Below are positions 43,985 through 55,605 of a stretch of DNA of 64,000 nt, one piece after another; within the stretch, counting starts at the first letter, position 1; each line of letters starts with the position of its first letter. The DNA is from Arachis hypogaea (taxonomy: Eukaryota; Streptophyta; Magnoliopsida; Fabales; Fabaceae). Under the pieces are notes generated by a model. It did not search any database and was not told the origin of the DNA. It was given only the letters and a program-made list of their open reading frames with translations. The DNA lies in assembly GCF_003086295.3 (NCBI RefSeq), contig NC_092051.1, forward strand, positions 15,182,810 to 15,246,809, in the 5' to 3' direction. A program made the translations under genes and the position numbers.

Positions 43985-46900
43985 ATGTCAATTTTGGAAA
44001 AACCATCATCGTCATCATCATCAGATCGAGATGTTGATCCATTGTTAAAGGATTTAAATGAAAAGAAGCAGAATTTTAAGCGTAACGTGGTGTCACTGGC
44101 GGCTGAGTTGAAGGAGCTTCGTGGCCGCCTTGCATCACAGGAGCAATCATACAATAAAGAAACCCTAATAAGACAGGTCCACTATTTCCTTTGCTTTTTC
44201 GGGATTACTGATTTACTTCTTTGTCATTTGACTATTTGAGCATTTCATTCTTCTTTTATTATTTTAGGAAAAAATAGAAATTAATACAGCTCTTTCTTTT
44301 TTCTCTACCTTTTGGCCGCACCGTCATTACAGCCTTGCTATCAATCATTTCTACTTTTTTGAGTCTTTGTAGATGTGGGGTCAGGGAAACGAAAAATCTC
44401 AATTGAGCAATGTATTTTATGGATTTCGATTTTGGTTGATTTTTCACAGGAAGTGGAGTTAAAAGCCAATTTCATGGAAATGGAAATTGTCACGTTGCAG
44501 AAGAAACTAGAAAAAAGAAATCAGCAGATTCAAGCTTCAGTCTCTTCTGCTGCCGAGGTTCTAATTATGCTTCCTACTACTACTACTATCTATATATGAC
44601 ACTTGCCTTGATTTTATACGACACTCGTGTTGGAACTGCTGTTAGTTATAATTTATTATTCACAACTTTTTTGTGGTACAAGGAGCACATTTTTTCTTCT
44701 ATTGCGTGTATTTTGCTTTTCTCTTTTTTACTCATTTTCTCATTGAAAACAAGTACTATACTACACAATACACGGTGAATGTTAGCACGCGCCTCGCCAA
44801 ATCAGGCGATTCGAACGCCTCTCTTACGTGGCAAAGCCTGACACCCGGTTAATGGGTTTTTTATGTCTTGTCGTAGTCGGTCCCTTACTTAACATGCGTT
44901 TCATTTTAAACATTTTAATTCTCAATAATTATACAATTTGTCCCAATTTAAATATTTTTTTGTTTAAGATGGATTGGTCCTAGTGAAATGAGGCCGGATC
45001 CGATAATAAATTATGGTAATTGTTGTTTCGGAAAATTATTAAATATTAATACTCAGATAAATAATTTAATTAAGTTATTTTTTAAAAAATAGTTTAAATA
45101 ATAAGTGTTTATATTAAAAGTAATTTATAAATAAATTATTTTATATTTGGATACCAAACATGAAGAACGTTGATTTAAGAAAAAAATTATTTGGATACCA
45201 GCTAAATGGCCCATTAGTAAGTTCAACCTAACTGGTCCAGTCATTAACCAAAAAGAATAATTTCAAACCAAAAATTAAAAAATTTACCACATATATTTCA
45301 TATTTCATGTATTCCCCCTTTAAATGGCCTACAAATTAAAATATTTACAAGACCCGCTGAACCTGTTGCCTGGTAAGGTGTACCACCGCATGCCAATTTC
45401 TTCCCACTCAACACACCACGTGGCTCATCCAGGCTTTGACAACAACTCAAACAATAAGAGGCGTTCGAACCGCCTGATTTGGCGAGGCGCGTGCTAGCAT
45501 TCACCCACAATACACGATGCTCATATTTTAATTTGTATACTCTCCTTTTGCTCTCTTTTTTATCTGACACCTTTTCTGTTTATAGGAACCTTACCGTACA
45601 GTAATTATTAACTTATAAACAAAGTTCTTAAAATTGTTACTTTAAGTGTGGAGTATGGAATAATTTATCATTTTTTTCCAAGTTGGAAAACGAATGATAT
45701 AAATAGTAGTCACATAATGTCTATCAAAGGCTGGAAATAATTTTTGACTTCCATTGTGAACCAGTTGATGTCAACTATAAGAAATTAATCCATATGCTCA
45801 AGTGACTTCTACAGTGCTAGAGACATATAATAGTAATTACCTCTTCTACAGTTGACTTCTACTTCTACTAATAATTAAAGACAAGCGCAATAAGTTGTGG
45901 TTCTACAGAACAAAAACTTGTAAATATCTGCAGAACCCTTCACATAGGTGGTAAAAAATACCAACTTTCAAAATTCTTTCACTAGAGTAACTATTTTACT
46001 CTGTTGGTTAACCAAAATGCAGTTGAAGGTGTACAAGTGGCGCCTATTTAATGGATTGTGTATGCATGTAAAAATACATAGAGGATCTACACCTATCCTG
46101 CATAGATGAACTCTTATTTTATATGAACCAAGCAGTGATTATCTCATACTTGTGAGTATATTTTTGAAATCTTGAACTCTTGATGCAGCATATTAAGGAT
46201 ATGAATGATATAAGATCACAGCTTTCAGCAGCTAGAGCAAGTGCTGATGCAAATGCTGCATCAACTCAATCAGCGGAGCTCCTATGTTGTGAACTTATAA
46301 AAGAATTAAATGAAAAAAACAGTAATCTAAAGGAGCAAGAGGATTGTGTCATTAGGTTGGTAGAGCAACTGCAGCATCTGCAGAAAGATCTTCTGGAAAG
46401 GGAATCTTCACAAAAGCAATTGAAAGATACTGTTCTGAGAATTGAGAATGATATAATGGAGACATTTAAAAGAACTGGGGAGAACAAGGAGTCTACTCTG
46501 AGGAAAATTTTAGATGAGTTTTCTCCTAAGAATCTTGAGAAAATGAATAAGCTACTGGATGTTGAAGATGAAGAGATAGCAAAACTGAAGGATGAAATTA
46601 AGATTATGTCCACCCATTGGAAGCTAAAGACAATGGACTTAGAGTCACAGGTAAAGCCATCATTGTTTGCCTGTGTAATTGTTCATCCATATATTTGATG
46701 GTCAATAGTTTATGTTTTTAAATGGCATTTTTATTTTATCTGCATTTACAAATCCAGTTGGAGAAACAGCGACATACTGATCAGGAGCTGAAGAAGAGGA
46801 TCTTGAAGTTGGAATTCTGTCTGCAGGATGCTCGTTCTCAGACACGGAAGCTCCTGCGGGTAAATCTATACACCCCTTTTCTGTTGTTTTCCATTTGAAA

Positions 46901-47632
46901 ATAATTTTACTTTTCTTGATGTTTACGATGAATTGAATTCTACAGGCTATGAAATTATTATATGGACACAATTTAGATACACTAAATCAACTAAAAATTG
47001 ACAAATTCTCGTTGATCTTGTTCATTAAGGGTATCATACGTATTCAATTCATGTGAACTGTTTTCATCCATGTACTTGATCAACAATAGCGATATGTATG
47101 TCTATTCTTTTATTGACTTGATTTTTTCTACTTAATGCATACTAGTGTACACAAGAATTTCTCTTTATTGTTATTGGATGCAGCATTAGCTTTATTTTAT
47201 TAATTTAAAAAAACCTTGACTGCTTTTGGGTCAGAAAGTGCATTGATTTGTGAAAGATGATTAGGAAGGGCGTTCAGTATTCATTTACTATTGGACCCTT
47301 CTTTATGAGCTTTCATGGGTACCCTTGATTGGTTAACTGTCATATTGCCATACATTCAATCAACTTGCTTTATGAATTATGCATAATAGCATGCATAAAA
47401 CGACTTAATTTCCTTCTAATCAACTTGCATAATTCATTTAATGTGTTTGTGGAAAAAACAGATGGGAGAGCGACGGGACATGGATATTAAAGAACTGAGA
47501 GACCAATTAGCTGCAAAACAACAGAGTGGTTATGTGGCTGCAGAAAAGCAAAGTAGTTTCTGGGAAACTTCTGGATTCAAAATCATGGTTTCCATGTCCA
47601 TGCTGATCTTGATTGTATTTTCCAAGCGATGA
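43985..47632 (+). CDS. NEAP: Nuclear envelope-associated protein (NEAP), coiled-coil with C-terminal transmembrane segment
   Basis: Five coding exons, all with GT-AG introns and all phase 0: 43985-44176, 44450-44557, 46189-46650, 46758-46859 and 47462-47632. They join to 344 residues, the usual length of plant NEAPs. The protein starts [21 protein letters not shown]. Residues about 20-320 are almost continuous coiled coil ([67 protein letters not shown]). The C-terminus is one hydrophobic segment ending [19 protein letters not shown], a tail anchor. NEAPs sit at the inner nuclear envelope, dimerise and bind SUN-domain proteins. The start is the first Met in the exon and precedes the conserved SILEKP. 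Intron 2 is long (1,631 bp) because it holds a MITE. The gene converges on the X8 gene, stop codons 1.24 kb apart. Confidence 0.9.
44764..44773 (+). other. Left target-site duplication of the intronic MITE
   Basis: CACAATACAC, identical to 45506-45515. Confidence 0.85.
44774..45505. mobile_element. Mutator-type MITE, 732 bp, in NEAP intron 2
   Basis: Terminal inverted repeats of about 50 bp are nearly identical. The left reads GGTGAATGTTAGCACGCGCC, then TCGCCAAATCAGGCG and TTCGAACGCCTCT; the right has the same in reverse, with single-base differences. A perfect 10-bp direct duplication (CACAATACAC) flanks it. Long TIRs plus a 9-10 bp duplication indicate a Mutator-type non-autonomous element. 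It has no transposase coding. It lies about 220 bp into the intron, away from the splice sites. Confidence 0.92.
45506..45515 (+). other. Right target-site duplication of the intronic MITE
   Basis: CACAATACAC. Confidence 0.85.
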
Positions 47633-48870
47633 TACCATTCCGATATCCGGTAATTCTTTTGTGGGAGACAACCTAGAATCTTCAAGTTTATCCAAGGAGC
47701 ATGGACAAAGACAAGTGAAATAAATCAATTTTTGCTTTGTAGAAATGCCCTGTTGGAGATAATCTAGCTTTAGCTTTATCTATGGTAACATCAAAATCAA
47801 GAAGCATTTTTTATATGAAGCTCATTACTCTTGTTACGAGCTATAGGACCGGTATATTAGATTATTATTAATTTAGGTTCCAATTTTTTCCATTTCCAAT
47901 TCATGATAGTATGATACATTATTCTTTAGCCCATTGCGAAATTTTGAGCCATAGAATGAAGCTCTCGAGATGAATTCTCCATTTTCAACCATTTAATTTA
48001 TATAATCTTTCATTGTCCACATAAGTAAGTTTCTTTTGTCAATAAAATCCTGGGTTAAAATCATAGGTGGACCCATTTCACCCACATTCCATAATGCACA
48101 ATCATGAAATGTCTGTCATCCACTTGAAAAATGCCCGTTACGCATGCAACAGTGCTTTGTGTATGTTCGAAAAATTGTGTCACATGCAACGGTTAAAAAG
48201 TCAAGGGGTTTGATAAAGTTTGCTATGCATAAAAGGTTCTCAATTGAAAGAAAAGCGTGCTTTCTAAAATAGAAAAACGATAAAACGTCTTTTGCAAAAT
48301 CACAGTATGACGGTGCAAAACATTTATACTTAATAGCAGCGTAATGGACTCTCTGCTGGAAATAAAACATTAGTGATTGGCATCTCAAAAGTTCACAGTA
48401 CATTCAATCATTCAAGCTCTATGAGATAATTATCCAAAGAACGTGGTTTCTCAATTCTTTCATGGTTTATCAAGATAATGAAATTGTTCCCTTGATCACC
48501 TAACATATCAAAGTGAATAACTCTGTTGGAAAATAACAATCTCATTTATATGCAAATGAATTTCCAAATAAATCTAACCAGTGCGTACAAATTACATAAA
48601 GCCATGAACTAATAATATAGTACCTTCAACATGAAGCTATCCTATGATTTCCCCTAAGCTAAGGCTTAACATACAGGTGAGCATATCCAGCATTCACTAT
48701 CACAGATTCCCTCTGATTCATAATACTTAGTTATCAATCGATGCGGAGGGAGTACTATATATCGTTCGCTGGCTCCTTGTCTTTCTGCATTGCACCTATA
48801 GACCTGTACATACCTTCTAATGTCATACTTCTAAAGTGATCTATGGTTCCTGTTGAAAACTAGGGTCTCT
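47633..48870. other. Convergent intergenic region between the NEAP and X8 genes
   Basis: Holds the 3' UTRs of both genes. I see no further gene; frames at 47507-47728 and 48116-48403 on the minus strand look like noncoding translation. Confidence 0.55.
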
Positions 48871-50529
48871 CTATTGGTTTAAAATGAGTGTTCTGGTGAC
48901 CAAGGTTATAGCCAGAACCATGGAGCCGAGAAAAGGTCTTACACCAGCTGAATGTGAGGAATCTCCATCAGGAGGGCTTAGCAATCCCAAACCTGATGGT
49001 GAGCTAGCAGATCTGCAAAACACAGCATTGTATATTAGATTTAAAATCATTTTATGTGTCTCTCTACCCAATAGTTTAAGCTTTTGGGAGCAATGGTTTC
49101 ACGACATTATGCGCAACAAGGCGTAATGGTATTGCCAAAGAATTCAAAAAGCAATGACAACCATGTCATATTTCACTTACCCTGATGTACCCGCTCCGGT
49201 TAAAGATGATGACGACGACGACGATGATGGGTAAATGCAAGAACCTGTGCCTAATCACAATTGAAAGGAGAGTATTAAGTATGATATTTCAACTTTGTGA
49301 AGCATAATATATAAAATAAAGTAAACTTAGATAATAAGGTATTAAGGTCTTACTTGGGTTGGTGTTGACTAAGGTAGCAGTCCCTCCAAAGTCACAACTT
49401 GTTGGTGCTGGATTCTTCTGGTAATAGCTGTTGAACGCAAAAGAAGCATGATTTTGAACAGAATTTGGATTGTAACAACTCCCACCTTGCTGTAACTGTG
49501 AGCAATCTACACCAGGCATTCCACAAGCATAGTCAAGTGCTGATTGAAGAGCAGTTGCTGAGACTCCACTCTTTGCCACACACCAGCTCTGACCCTGACC
49601 CTGACCCTGACCCTGAGTTGCTGGTGGAGCATTTGTGCTTGTTGCAGGAGGAGGCTGGTTGTTTATGACAGGAACAATCCCCGATGGTGGCGGATAAGAA
49701 GCCGCAGGGTTCGTGACAGGTACAGGTGAATTCGCCGGATTTGTGGGGGTTGAGGGAGGAGGTATGGAAGAGGGAACTGTTATAGGAACTGAAGTGGTTG
49801 GATTGGTGGGTGAAACTGTAACTGGTGTGGATGAAGGAACTGTGATTATGGCTGGTGTATCTGAAGTTGGATTTGTAGGATTAACTGGTGAAGGTGTGTT
49901 ATTTGTCTCATCTAAAATTCTTCTTGTATAAACTTTGCTTAGTTCTTTTTCTCTCTGAGACAAAGGAAATAAGATCTCTTCCTTTTGAGCATAACCATCA
50001 ACAGTTATCTGCAATTTTTCTGCATATAATGCTACTATTCTTCTAGCTATCTGGGTTCCTGATTCAAGATATTTTGATATCCCTTCACTAAATTGAACAA
50101 ACCCCCCCAAACTCACGTGGTAGATCTTGGTTTTCTGGATGAATGAGGGTGATTCAGTGTCTTCACTCTCAGCAAAAGAAAATCCCACCAATGTACCTGC
50201 AAATGAGTTAGAACAAATAGCATCAGATTCTGCAAACAGTTCCAACTTGATTTTCAAATGATCTACCTCCAGAACAAAGTGGGGTTATTCCAAAGAAAAT
50301 ACAGATAAGAAATTGAACATCGTTTCAAAGATGTATATAACAAAAAGGATAGATGGCATAGATTCTAGGAGATTCAGATACAAAAGGAAACAAGGATTTT
50401 TTTTTTTTTTTAAATAAGGTTTATATGGGACATGTATTTAAGAATATTCACAAGAAGGAATAGTTTACCTGAACAGAAGACAAGGAGAAAAGAGAGGAAC
50501 AAGAGGATGATAGAAGCTTCCTTGGCCAT
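48871..50529 (-). CDS. Secreted X8 (CBM43) domain protein, callose-binding type
   Basis: Four exons join in frame to 369 residues: 50469-50529, 49354-50196, 49181-49244 and 48871-49012, with GT-AG introns. Exon 1 encodes the signal peptide MAKEASIILLFLSFLLVFCSG. Residues about 22-130 are a region without a family that I recognise (FIQKTKIYHVSLGGFVQFSEGI ... EKLQITVDGYAQKEEILFPL). A Pro/Thr/Ser-rich linker (about 131-222) ends in a QGQGQGQGQ run. The X8 domain starts at W225 (WCVAKSGVSATALQSALDYACG) and has the six Cys expected: CGMPGVDCSQLQQGGSC, CDFGG and SCIYP. The C-terminus is serine-rich, then hydrophobic (MVLAITLVTRTLILNQ), compatible with a GPI-attachment signal. X8 domains bind beta-1,3-glucan, and relatives include plasmodesmal callose-binding proteins. 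There is no GH17 catalytic domain, so a binding role is more likely than hydrolysis. Confidence 0.9.
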
Positions 50530-50900
50530 TGTTTTTTCAAAAGAGTACAGATTGAAAAATGTAGAAGGTTGGTTGGTATTGTTGTTCTAGTGTGGGTTCA
50601 CAGAGAGGGCACTGCTTTTAAAACCATGGCAAAGAAAGTGGAGTGAATCCCTCTCCCCCAAAACCAAAAAAAAAAAGCAAAAAAAAAAAAAGCTATAAAG
50701 GTGAGAAGATAGGAAGGTGAAAAGGAGGGGAAAAAGGTTTCTACAAAAGAAAGCGACCAACTTGTTGTAAAGAAAAATTATAAAGAAAAGAAAAAAATAT
50801 GTTTCTTTGTCATTAAGGATGGGGGTTATTATATTACTTATTACACATTTTTTTTTTCATATGTTCTTACTCTAACACTAAGGTTATTTTTTATTAAAAG
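50530..50900 (-). other. Upstream region of the X8 gene
   Basis: Contains the presumed 5' UTR and promoter, with A-rich runs at about 50668-50692. No specific site could be assigned. Confidence 0.4.
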
Positions 50901-50904
50901 AAAT

Positions 50905-51059
50905 GTTAGGGCCAATAATTTTCGTGTTTTGTAATCATCAATTGGTCATCAATAGTATTTTTAATGGTGTGAGATTATATCTAATGGTGAAAGATCACTC
51001 ACTTCTGTTTTAATGGTTAAGTGTTGGTCAGAAAACACAAAAGTTACTTGACCCCTAAG
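50905..51059. mobile_element. MITE, family shared with 60941-61083, copy 1
   Basis: Ends GTTAGGGCCAATAATTTTCG and, reversed, CTTAGGGGTCAAGTAACTTT are inverted repeats. The interior CATCAATTGGTCATCAATAG and TGGTGTGAGAT match copy 2. The ends are drifted. Confidence 0.7.
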
Positions 51060-52423
51060 CTTTTTCTTTTATTAAATGACATAAGTTGTTTTTTTGTTTT
51101 TGGGGGTGACTTATGACATAAGTTGTTTAATTATGTACCAAACATTTATTCATTTTTCAAATAGATTATAAAGATTTTAAATACTTTGAAACAAAAGATT
51201 TTTTAAATTTCTCTATTTTCGTATGATTTATATTTATAGATTTTTTTTTGCGGTATTCTTTAACCTGATAGGTTAAGGACTAATCCATCGCGAATCGGAC
51301 GCTAACCAATGAATTACTATATCTACATAAAATTTAAACTTTTAACACTTATTTAAATGAATTAATAAACTAACTATTAGATCAATCTAACTTGACTATA
51401 TTTATAGATGAATGGAGTGTAAGTGTGTAACATTAGGTAGTCCTAAGAAGAAAAAGAATCACCACTCCTAATGCTTTAATTTGTTATTTTTCATCTTTTT
51501 CCAAAGCCCGATTGACAAAAAATGACCATGTGCATGACACAAATTTGGAGTGTTGCACTGTTGCTATGCTAAGGCCAGACAAGGCTCGTGCCCTCTGAAT
51601 AATGTTAAGAAACTTTATTTATAAATTTTGACTATGCTCATCAGCACATATATAAATTTATGTTGTGGCTTGTATCCTCAGAAATAAAAGGAAATGATGG
51701 CAAATACAAATCGGCAATGTTGTTGGATTCCTGAGTCACTCATGAATTGGTCGAGGTCGATGTACCCACCGCAACTTCATTGTTGTGGTTATTAAGGCCG
51801 ATAATAAAAATATTATTAATTCGAAAGACATGACTTTTGCAATTAAAAAAATGCTGTGGAATTTAATTCTCCACCGGCATGTTAAAAATAATTAACGGAG
51901 ATTTTGCTCTTGATTGTGACATGTGTGAAAGGAACACAACTTGCCAGGAGAATTAAAAGTATTTACAAAATTTAGAGGGCCAATAATTTGATAACCCTAT
52001 CTCAATAATCCTTTTAAAAGTATTTACAAAATTTATTTTTATATCTATATTTAATAAATTAGCATTTTCCCTGTAATAACTCTTTTGAGTTTAAGATACT
52101 TTTTATATGAAAATGAATATTATTACTTTCATTTTGATAATGTTATTTGTTTTTTTTTTAAACTTATGTAAATATACAATATAAAATAACATATATGAAA
52201 AAGCATTATAAAAAATGAAAGTAATATTATATAATATTTTTTTATCTTAAATAGTTTTATTATAGCGTTTGGATGAAAGGAAAAGAAATCAAGTGATAAT
52301 GGACATGGACGCAAATGGTTAACTTATGTTATTGGCGATTAAACTCTATAACCATAGGTATCTTAACACTCGCATATTAGAACCAACCAGTAATGAACCC
52401 ACATCTACCTTCAACTTCAAATT
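51060..52423. other. AT-rich intergenic region
   Basis: No gene seen. A non-AT stretch at about 51270-51320 (ACCTGATAGGTTAAGGACTAATCC) looks like repeat DNA but could not be paired with anything in the window. Confidence 0.45.
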
Positions 52424-53021
52424 TAGGGCTGACAATTCATATCTTATTCACGAGTATCTAATTCGGTCTAACTTGTTCGGGTAGGGTACGGTTCAGATAT
52501 GCCTGTGGATAGAATAGTGGTCTAACTTGTTCGGGTAGGGTACGGTTCAGATATGCCTGTAGATAGAATAGGGTACGGGTTTAGAGTGTATCCTACCCTA
52601 CTCTACCCGTACCTCATACCCTACTCGCACCTCATATATAACACATATTTTATAAAAATTAGGTATATAGTGAAAGAAGTGAGAGTTGAACCTACAACCT
52701 CCCTTATGTAATGATTTACAATAAATGAACAACTACTAAAACTAGTTAGTTAATTTAGTAATTTAGAGCCTTAGTTTTTTATTTTTTATGTTATTAATAT
52801 GTATAAAATTCGAAATTATTGAATTTTATATTTACTTTGAACAAATTTAATATTTCTACGGGTAGGATAGGGTTTAGAATTTTAGGGTGCGAGTAGAGTT
52901 AGAGTTAAAAAATTCTCAACCCGCGAATGGAGTAGGGTAAAGTTTTAATAAAATTTTTAACTCACGAGTAGAGTTACGGTAAGATCCAAACCCTACCCTA
53001 CCCTACCCATTACCAGCCCTA
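52424..53021. mobile_element. hAT-like non-autonomous element, 598 bp
   Basis: Ends are TAGGGCTGACAAT and, reversed, TAGGGCTGGTAAT. Flanking octamers TTCAAATT (52416-52423) and TTCAAGCT (53022-53029) agree at six of eight positions, consistent with a decayed 8-bp duplication. The interior is rich in GGGTAGGGTA-type sequence. A segment near 52685-52705 (AGAGTTGAACCTACAACCTCC) resembles a reversed tRNA B box, but no A box is clear. Confidence 0.7.
52467..52574 (+). repeat. 54-bp tandem duplication inside the hAT-like element
   Basis: TCTAACTTGTTCGGGTAGGG starts both copies (52467 and 52521). They stay almost identical through GATAGAATAG, so the duplication is recent relative to the element. 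Confidence 0.92.
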
Positions 53022-53532
53022 TTCAAGCTCCTTGCATATAACCATTTTATTTAACTAACTTGGTTGAAATCAAATGGTTAATTTATTCGTGTGTTTAAAT
53101 AAATAGAAGTTCAAATTCTATTTTAATGTATATAATAATCATCAAGAAGTGAACAAGAGTAGTTTTGTATAATGGGTTTGGAGGTAGAAACTAGAAACGA
53201 GTTCTACTATTTGAAAATTTAGAAAACTGAATATGGAAAATAAATGTTGAAAGAAGAATTTAAAATCGAAAAACAAAAATAACAGAAGAATTGTAATTGT
53301 AAAAATGGACATAAAATAAATTTTGTAAATAATTTAAAATAGTTATTGATACCCTCTCTCTTACTAAGGATATCTAGAAAATATTTAAAATTGGGTGGAT
53401 GGGGTTGAAGATTCATATAAAAGAAAGGGGTCAATCTCGTTCAGCAAGAACCATTGTTAATAGTAACAAATTGACATGTGTGTATCTAAAGCCAAAAGGA
53501 AGAAAAGTCATTTGAGGGGTATGGAGAAATCT

Positions 53533-54415
53533 TTATTTAGGATTTAGCTGAAGAAAGTTAAAAGTAAAAAAGTATTATCCTTCAAATGTATGTAGTGTTT
53601 GTTTGGGTGTCATTATTTTGATAAAAATAATTTTTTTTAATATAAAAATATCTTTTTTTATTTTTAGTGTGTTTAACAAATTTTTAGTAATAAAAATAAA
53701 AGTACTAGAAAAACAAAAAAAAAACATCTTTTTTGAGAAACTGTAATTTATATTTTTTAAAAGATTTTTTTTTTTAAAAAAAAGATATTTTTATGTAATA
53801 AATAAACAAAAAAGTACTTTTATATTGTTATACCCAAATATAATTGATAGATAAAAAGATCTTTTGCATAAATTACTTTTACTTTTTTATAAAATCTTTT
53901 AAAAAAAGATAATTCGAAAAAAGATATTTTTTTAGAAGCTCACCCTAACCCTAATGTACTAAACACATTAAATATTTAATTCTTTTATATATATATATAT
54001 TTTAATTTATAACATTGTTAATAAATATTACTGAACAATTTCCACTTAATTATTTGCTCTTTCGGTGTGTTCTGTAGAAAAGTTGGAATTGAGTGAAAAT
54101 TTGTTTAGAAATGACGAAACTTTTTGAAGTTAACAAGTCTGGTATAGTTTTTTCACTTTTTTGAGCCAAAGTCTGGATCAAAAATTCTAACCAAATATGT
54201 ATTCCAATTGTTTATTTATTTATTTTTGAAATATAGATAAATAAGTATTTTGTAACTAAATTTTAATTAAGTTTCTAAAAAAATTAGTTTTTTTAAATAA
54301 CAGAAACAAAAAAGTATAAAATTACAAATAATTTTTTATAATAAATACATACATTTTTAAGAAAAAATACATTTTTTTAAAAATAAACAAAACAAAAATG
54401 TTTAAAACTAAAATA
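53533..54415 (+). repeat. Dispersed repeat, copy 1 (interrupted by a MITE)
   Basis: Collinear with 58550-59070: both run CTTTATTTAGGATTTAGC, TGTACTAAACACATTAAATA-type sequence, ATTATTTGCTC, AACAAGTCTG, CAAAGTCTGGA and on into an A-rich end. Copy 1 has an extra 360-bp element at 53591. Confidence 0.85.
53591..53950. mobile_element. MITE, 360 bp, with a matching empty site at 58.6 kb
   Basis: Begins TGTAGTGTTTGTTTGGGTG and ends AGAAGCTCACCCTAACC. Flanking octamers CAAATGTA (53583-53590) and CTAATGTA (53951-53958) agree at seven of eight positions. In the paralogous copy the sequence runs uninterrupted through AAATGTACTAAACAC (about 58596-58610), which is the pre-insertion state. The interior is A/T-rich with AAAAGATATTTTT-type runs. 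Confidence 0.85.
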
Positions 54416-55217
54416 CATAAATTTTATATAAATAACAAAATATAAAAAGAAAAAAAATCTTGTTGAAAATGAAAATAAAAGAAGAAAAAAAATAAGAGAA
54501 GAAAAAAAAAAAAACAGCACGAACAATAAAAAAGAAGCAACTATCAAGAGGGAGGAAGTAGGGATGGCAATACTACCTATAGTTGTCAGAACGAAATCGG
54601 TGATCAAACCGGTCAAGTTATTGGGTCACTGGGTTACTAGTTCAATCGGTGGGTTACTGGTTAAACCGATTAACTCGGTCTTATGTAAATAAAAATAAAA
54701 ATAGTTAAAAATTTAAAATTAAAATTTAAAATACATATTTTTACTAATATTTTAAGAATTTTAAGTTATTTTAAAATAATATGAAATAAGAACAATAAAT
54801 ATTTTATTATTTTTATTCTATTATAGATATTTTTATTTTATTTTTTATATTAAAATAACTATTATTTTTAATTTTTAATAATTTATTAATTAATTTATAT
54901 TTATTATAGTATTATAGAAATAAAATTAAAAATTAAATACATATTTTCAAAAATATATTAATAACAATCAAATATCAATTCTTATATTATAATTTATGGT
55001 GCAAAATGAGATAATAAATTAGTCACTAGTACAAAATACTTTCTCAATTTAATGAACAAAAAAAAAATAAAACATACACAATCAATATCAATATATTAAT
55101 ATATTTGTATACTATATGTTGTTACTATGTGAATCCATATTTAAAAGGATAAAAAACATAAAAATTCACTTTTATTTTATTATATATTTAATTTTTGTCA
55201 TTTATTATATTGAAATG

Positions 55218-55280
55218 CTTGCTGGCGCAGTGGTAAGATGGGGGACGTGATTGCTGGCTTCTCTGGGTTTGAATCCAGCG
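55218..55280 (+). other. tRNA-like segment with A- and B-box sequences
   Basis: CTGGCGCAGTGG (55222-55233) resembles a pol III A box and GGGTTTGAATCC (55265-55276) a B box, 31 bp apart. It does not fold as a complete tRNA with an acceptor stem, so it is not called a tRNA gene. A counterpart of the A-box part (GATGGCATAGTGGG, 63437-63450) lies at the same place in copy 2. Confidence 0.5.
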
Positions 55281-55332
55281 TCATTCATTTTTGGAGTAAT
55301 TTGGACAGGAGCTTCTACTATGGTTCGGCGGC

Positions 55333-55605
55333 GCGCGGGTCTACTGGAATATGGGGTGCGAACCGGCCGGTTTTCAATAGATTGGTGGACCTGCGCGGGT
55401 CTACTGGAATATGGGGTGCAAACCGGTCGGTTTTCAACGGGTTTGACCACTGTTGACCGGTTTAATTGCAGGTCCGGTCCAAACTACTAACCAAACCGAT
55501 CAAACCACCGGTTCACCGATTTTCAATTGGTTGGCGCGCGGGTGCATCATGGACCCGCATGGGTCTACTGGAATATGGGGTTCAAACCGGCCGATTTTCA
55601 ACGGT
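55333..55605 (+). repeat. Three copies of a unit GGGTCTACTGGAATATGGGG
   Basis: Copies begin at about 55338, 55398 and 55562. The first two are spaced exactly 60 bp; each continues T(G/T)C(G/A)AACCGG(C/T)CG(G/A)TTTTCAA. Confidence 0.85.

Noticed and set aside
49465..49931. Plus-strand Gly/Val-rich and Asp/Pro-repeat frames
   Set aside because: They are the antisense reading of the Pro/Thr linker and QG repeat of the X8 gene.
51270..51320. Possible tRNA-derived or SINE sequence
   Set aside because: The TAGGTTAAGGACTAATCC stretch has no convincing A/B-box pair or flanking duplication.
55218..55280. tRNA gene
   Set aside because: A- and B-like boxes are present, but no acceptor stem or complete cloverleaf can be drawn and the segment lies inside a transposon.
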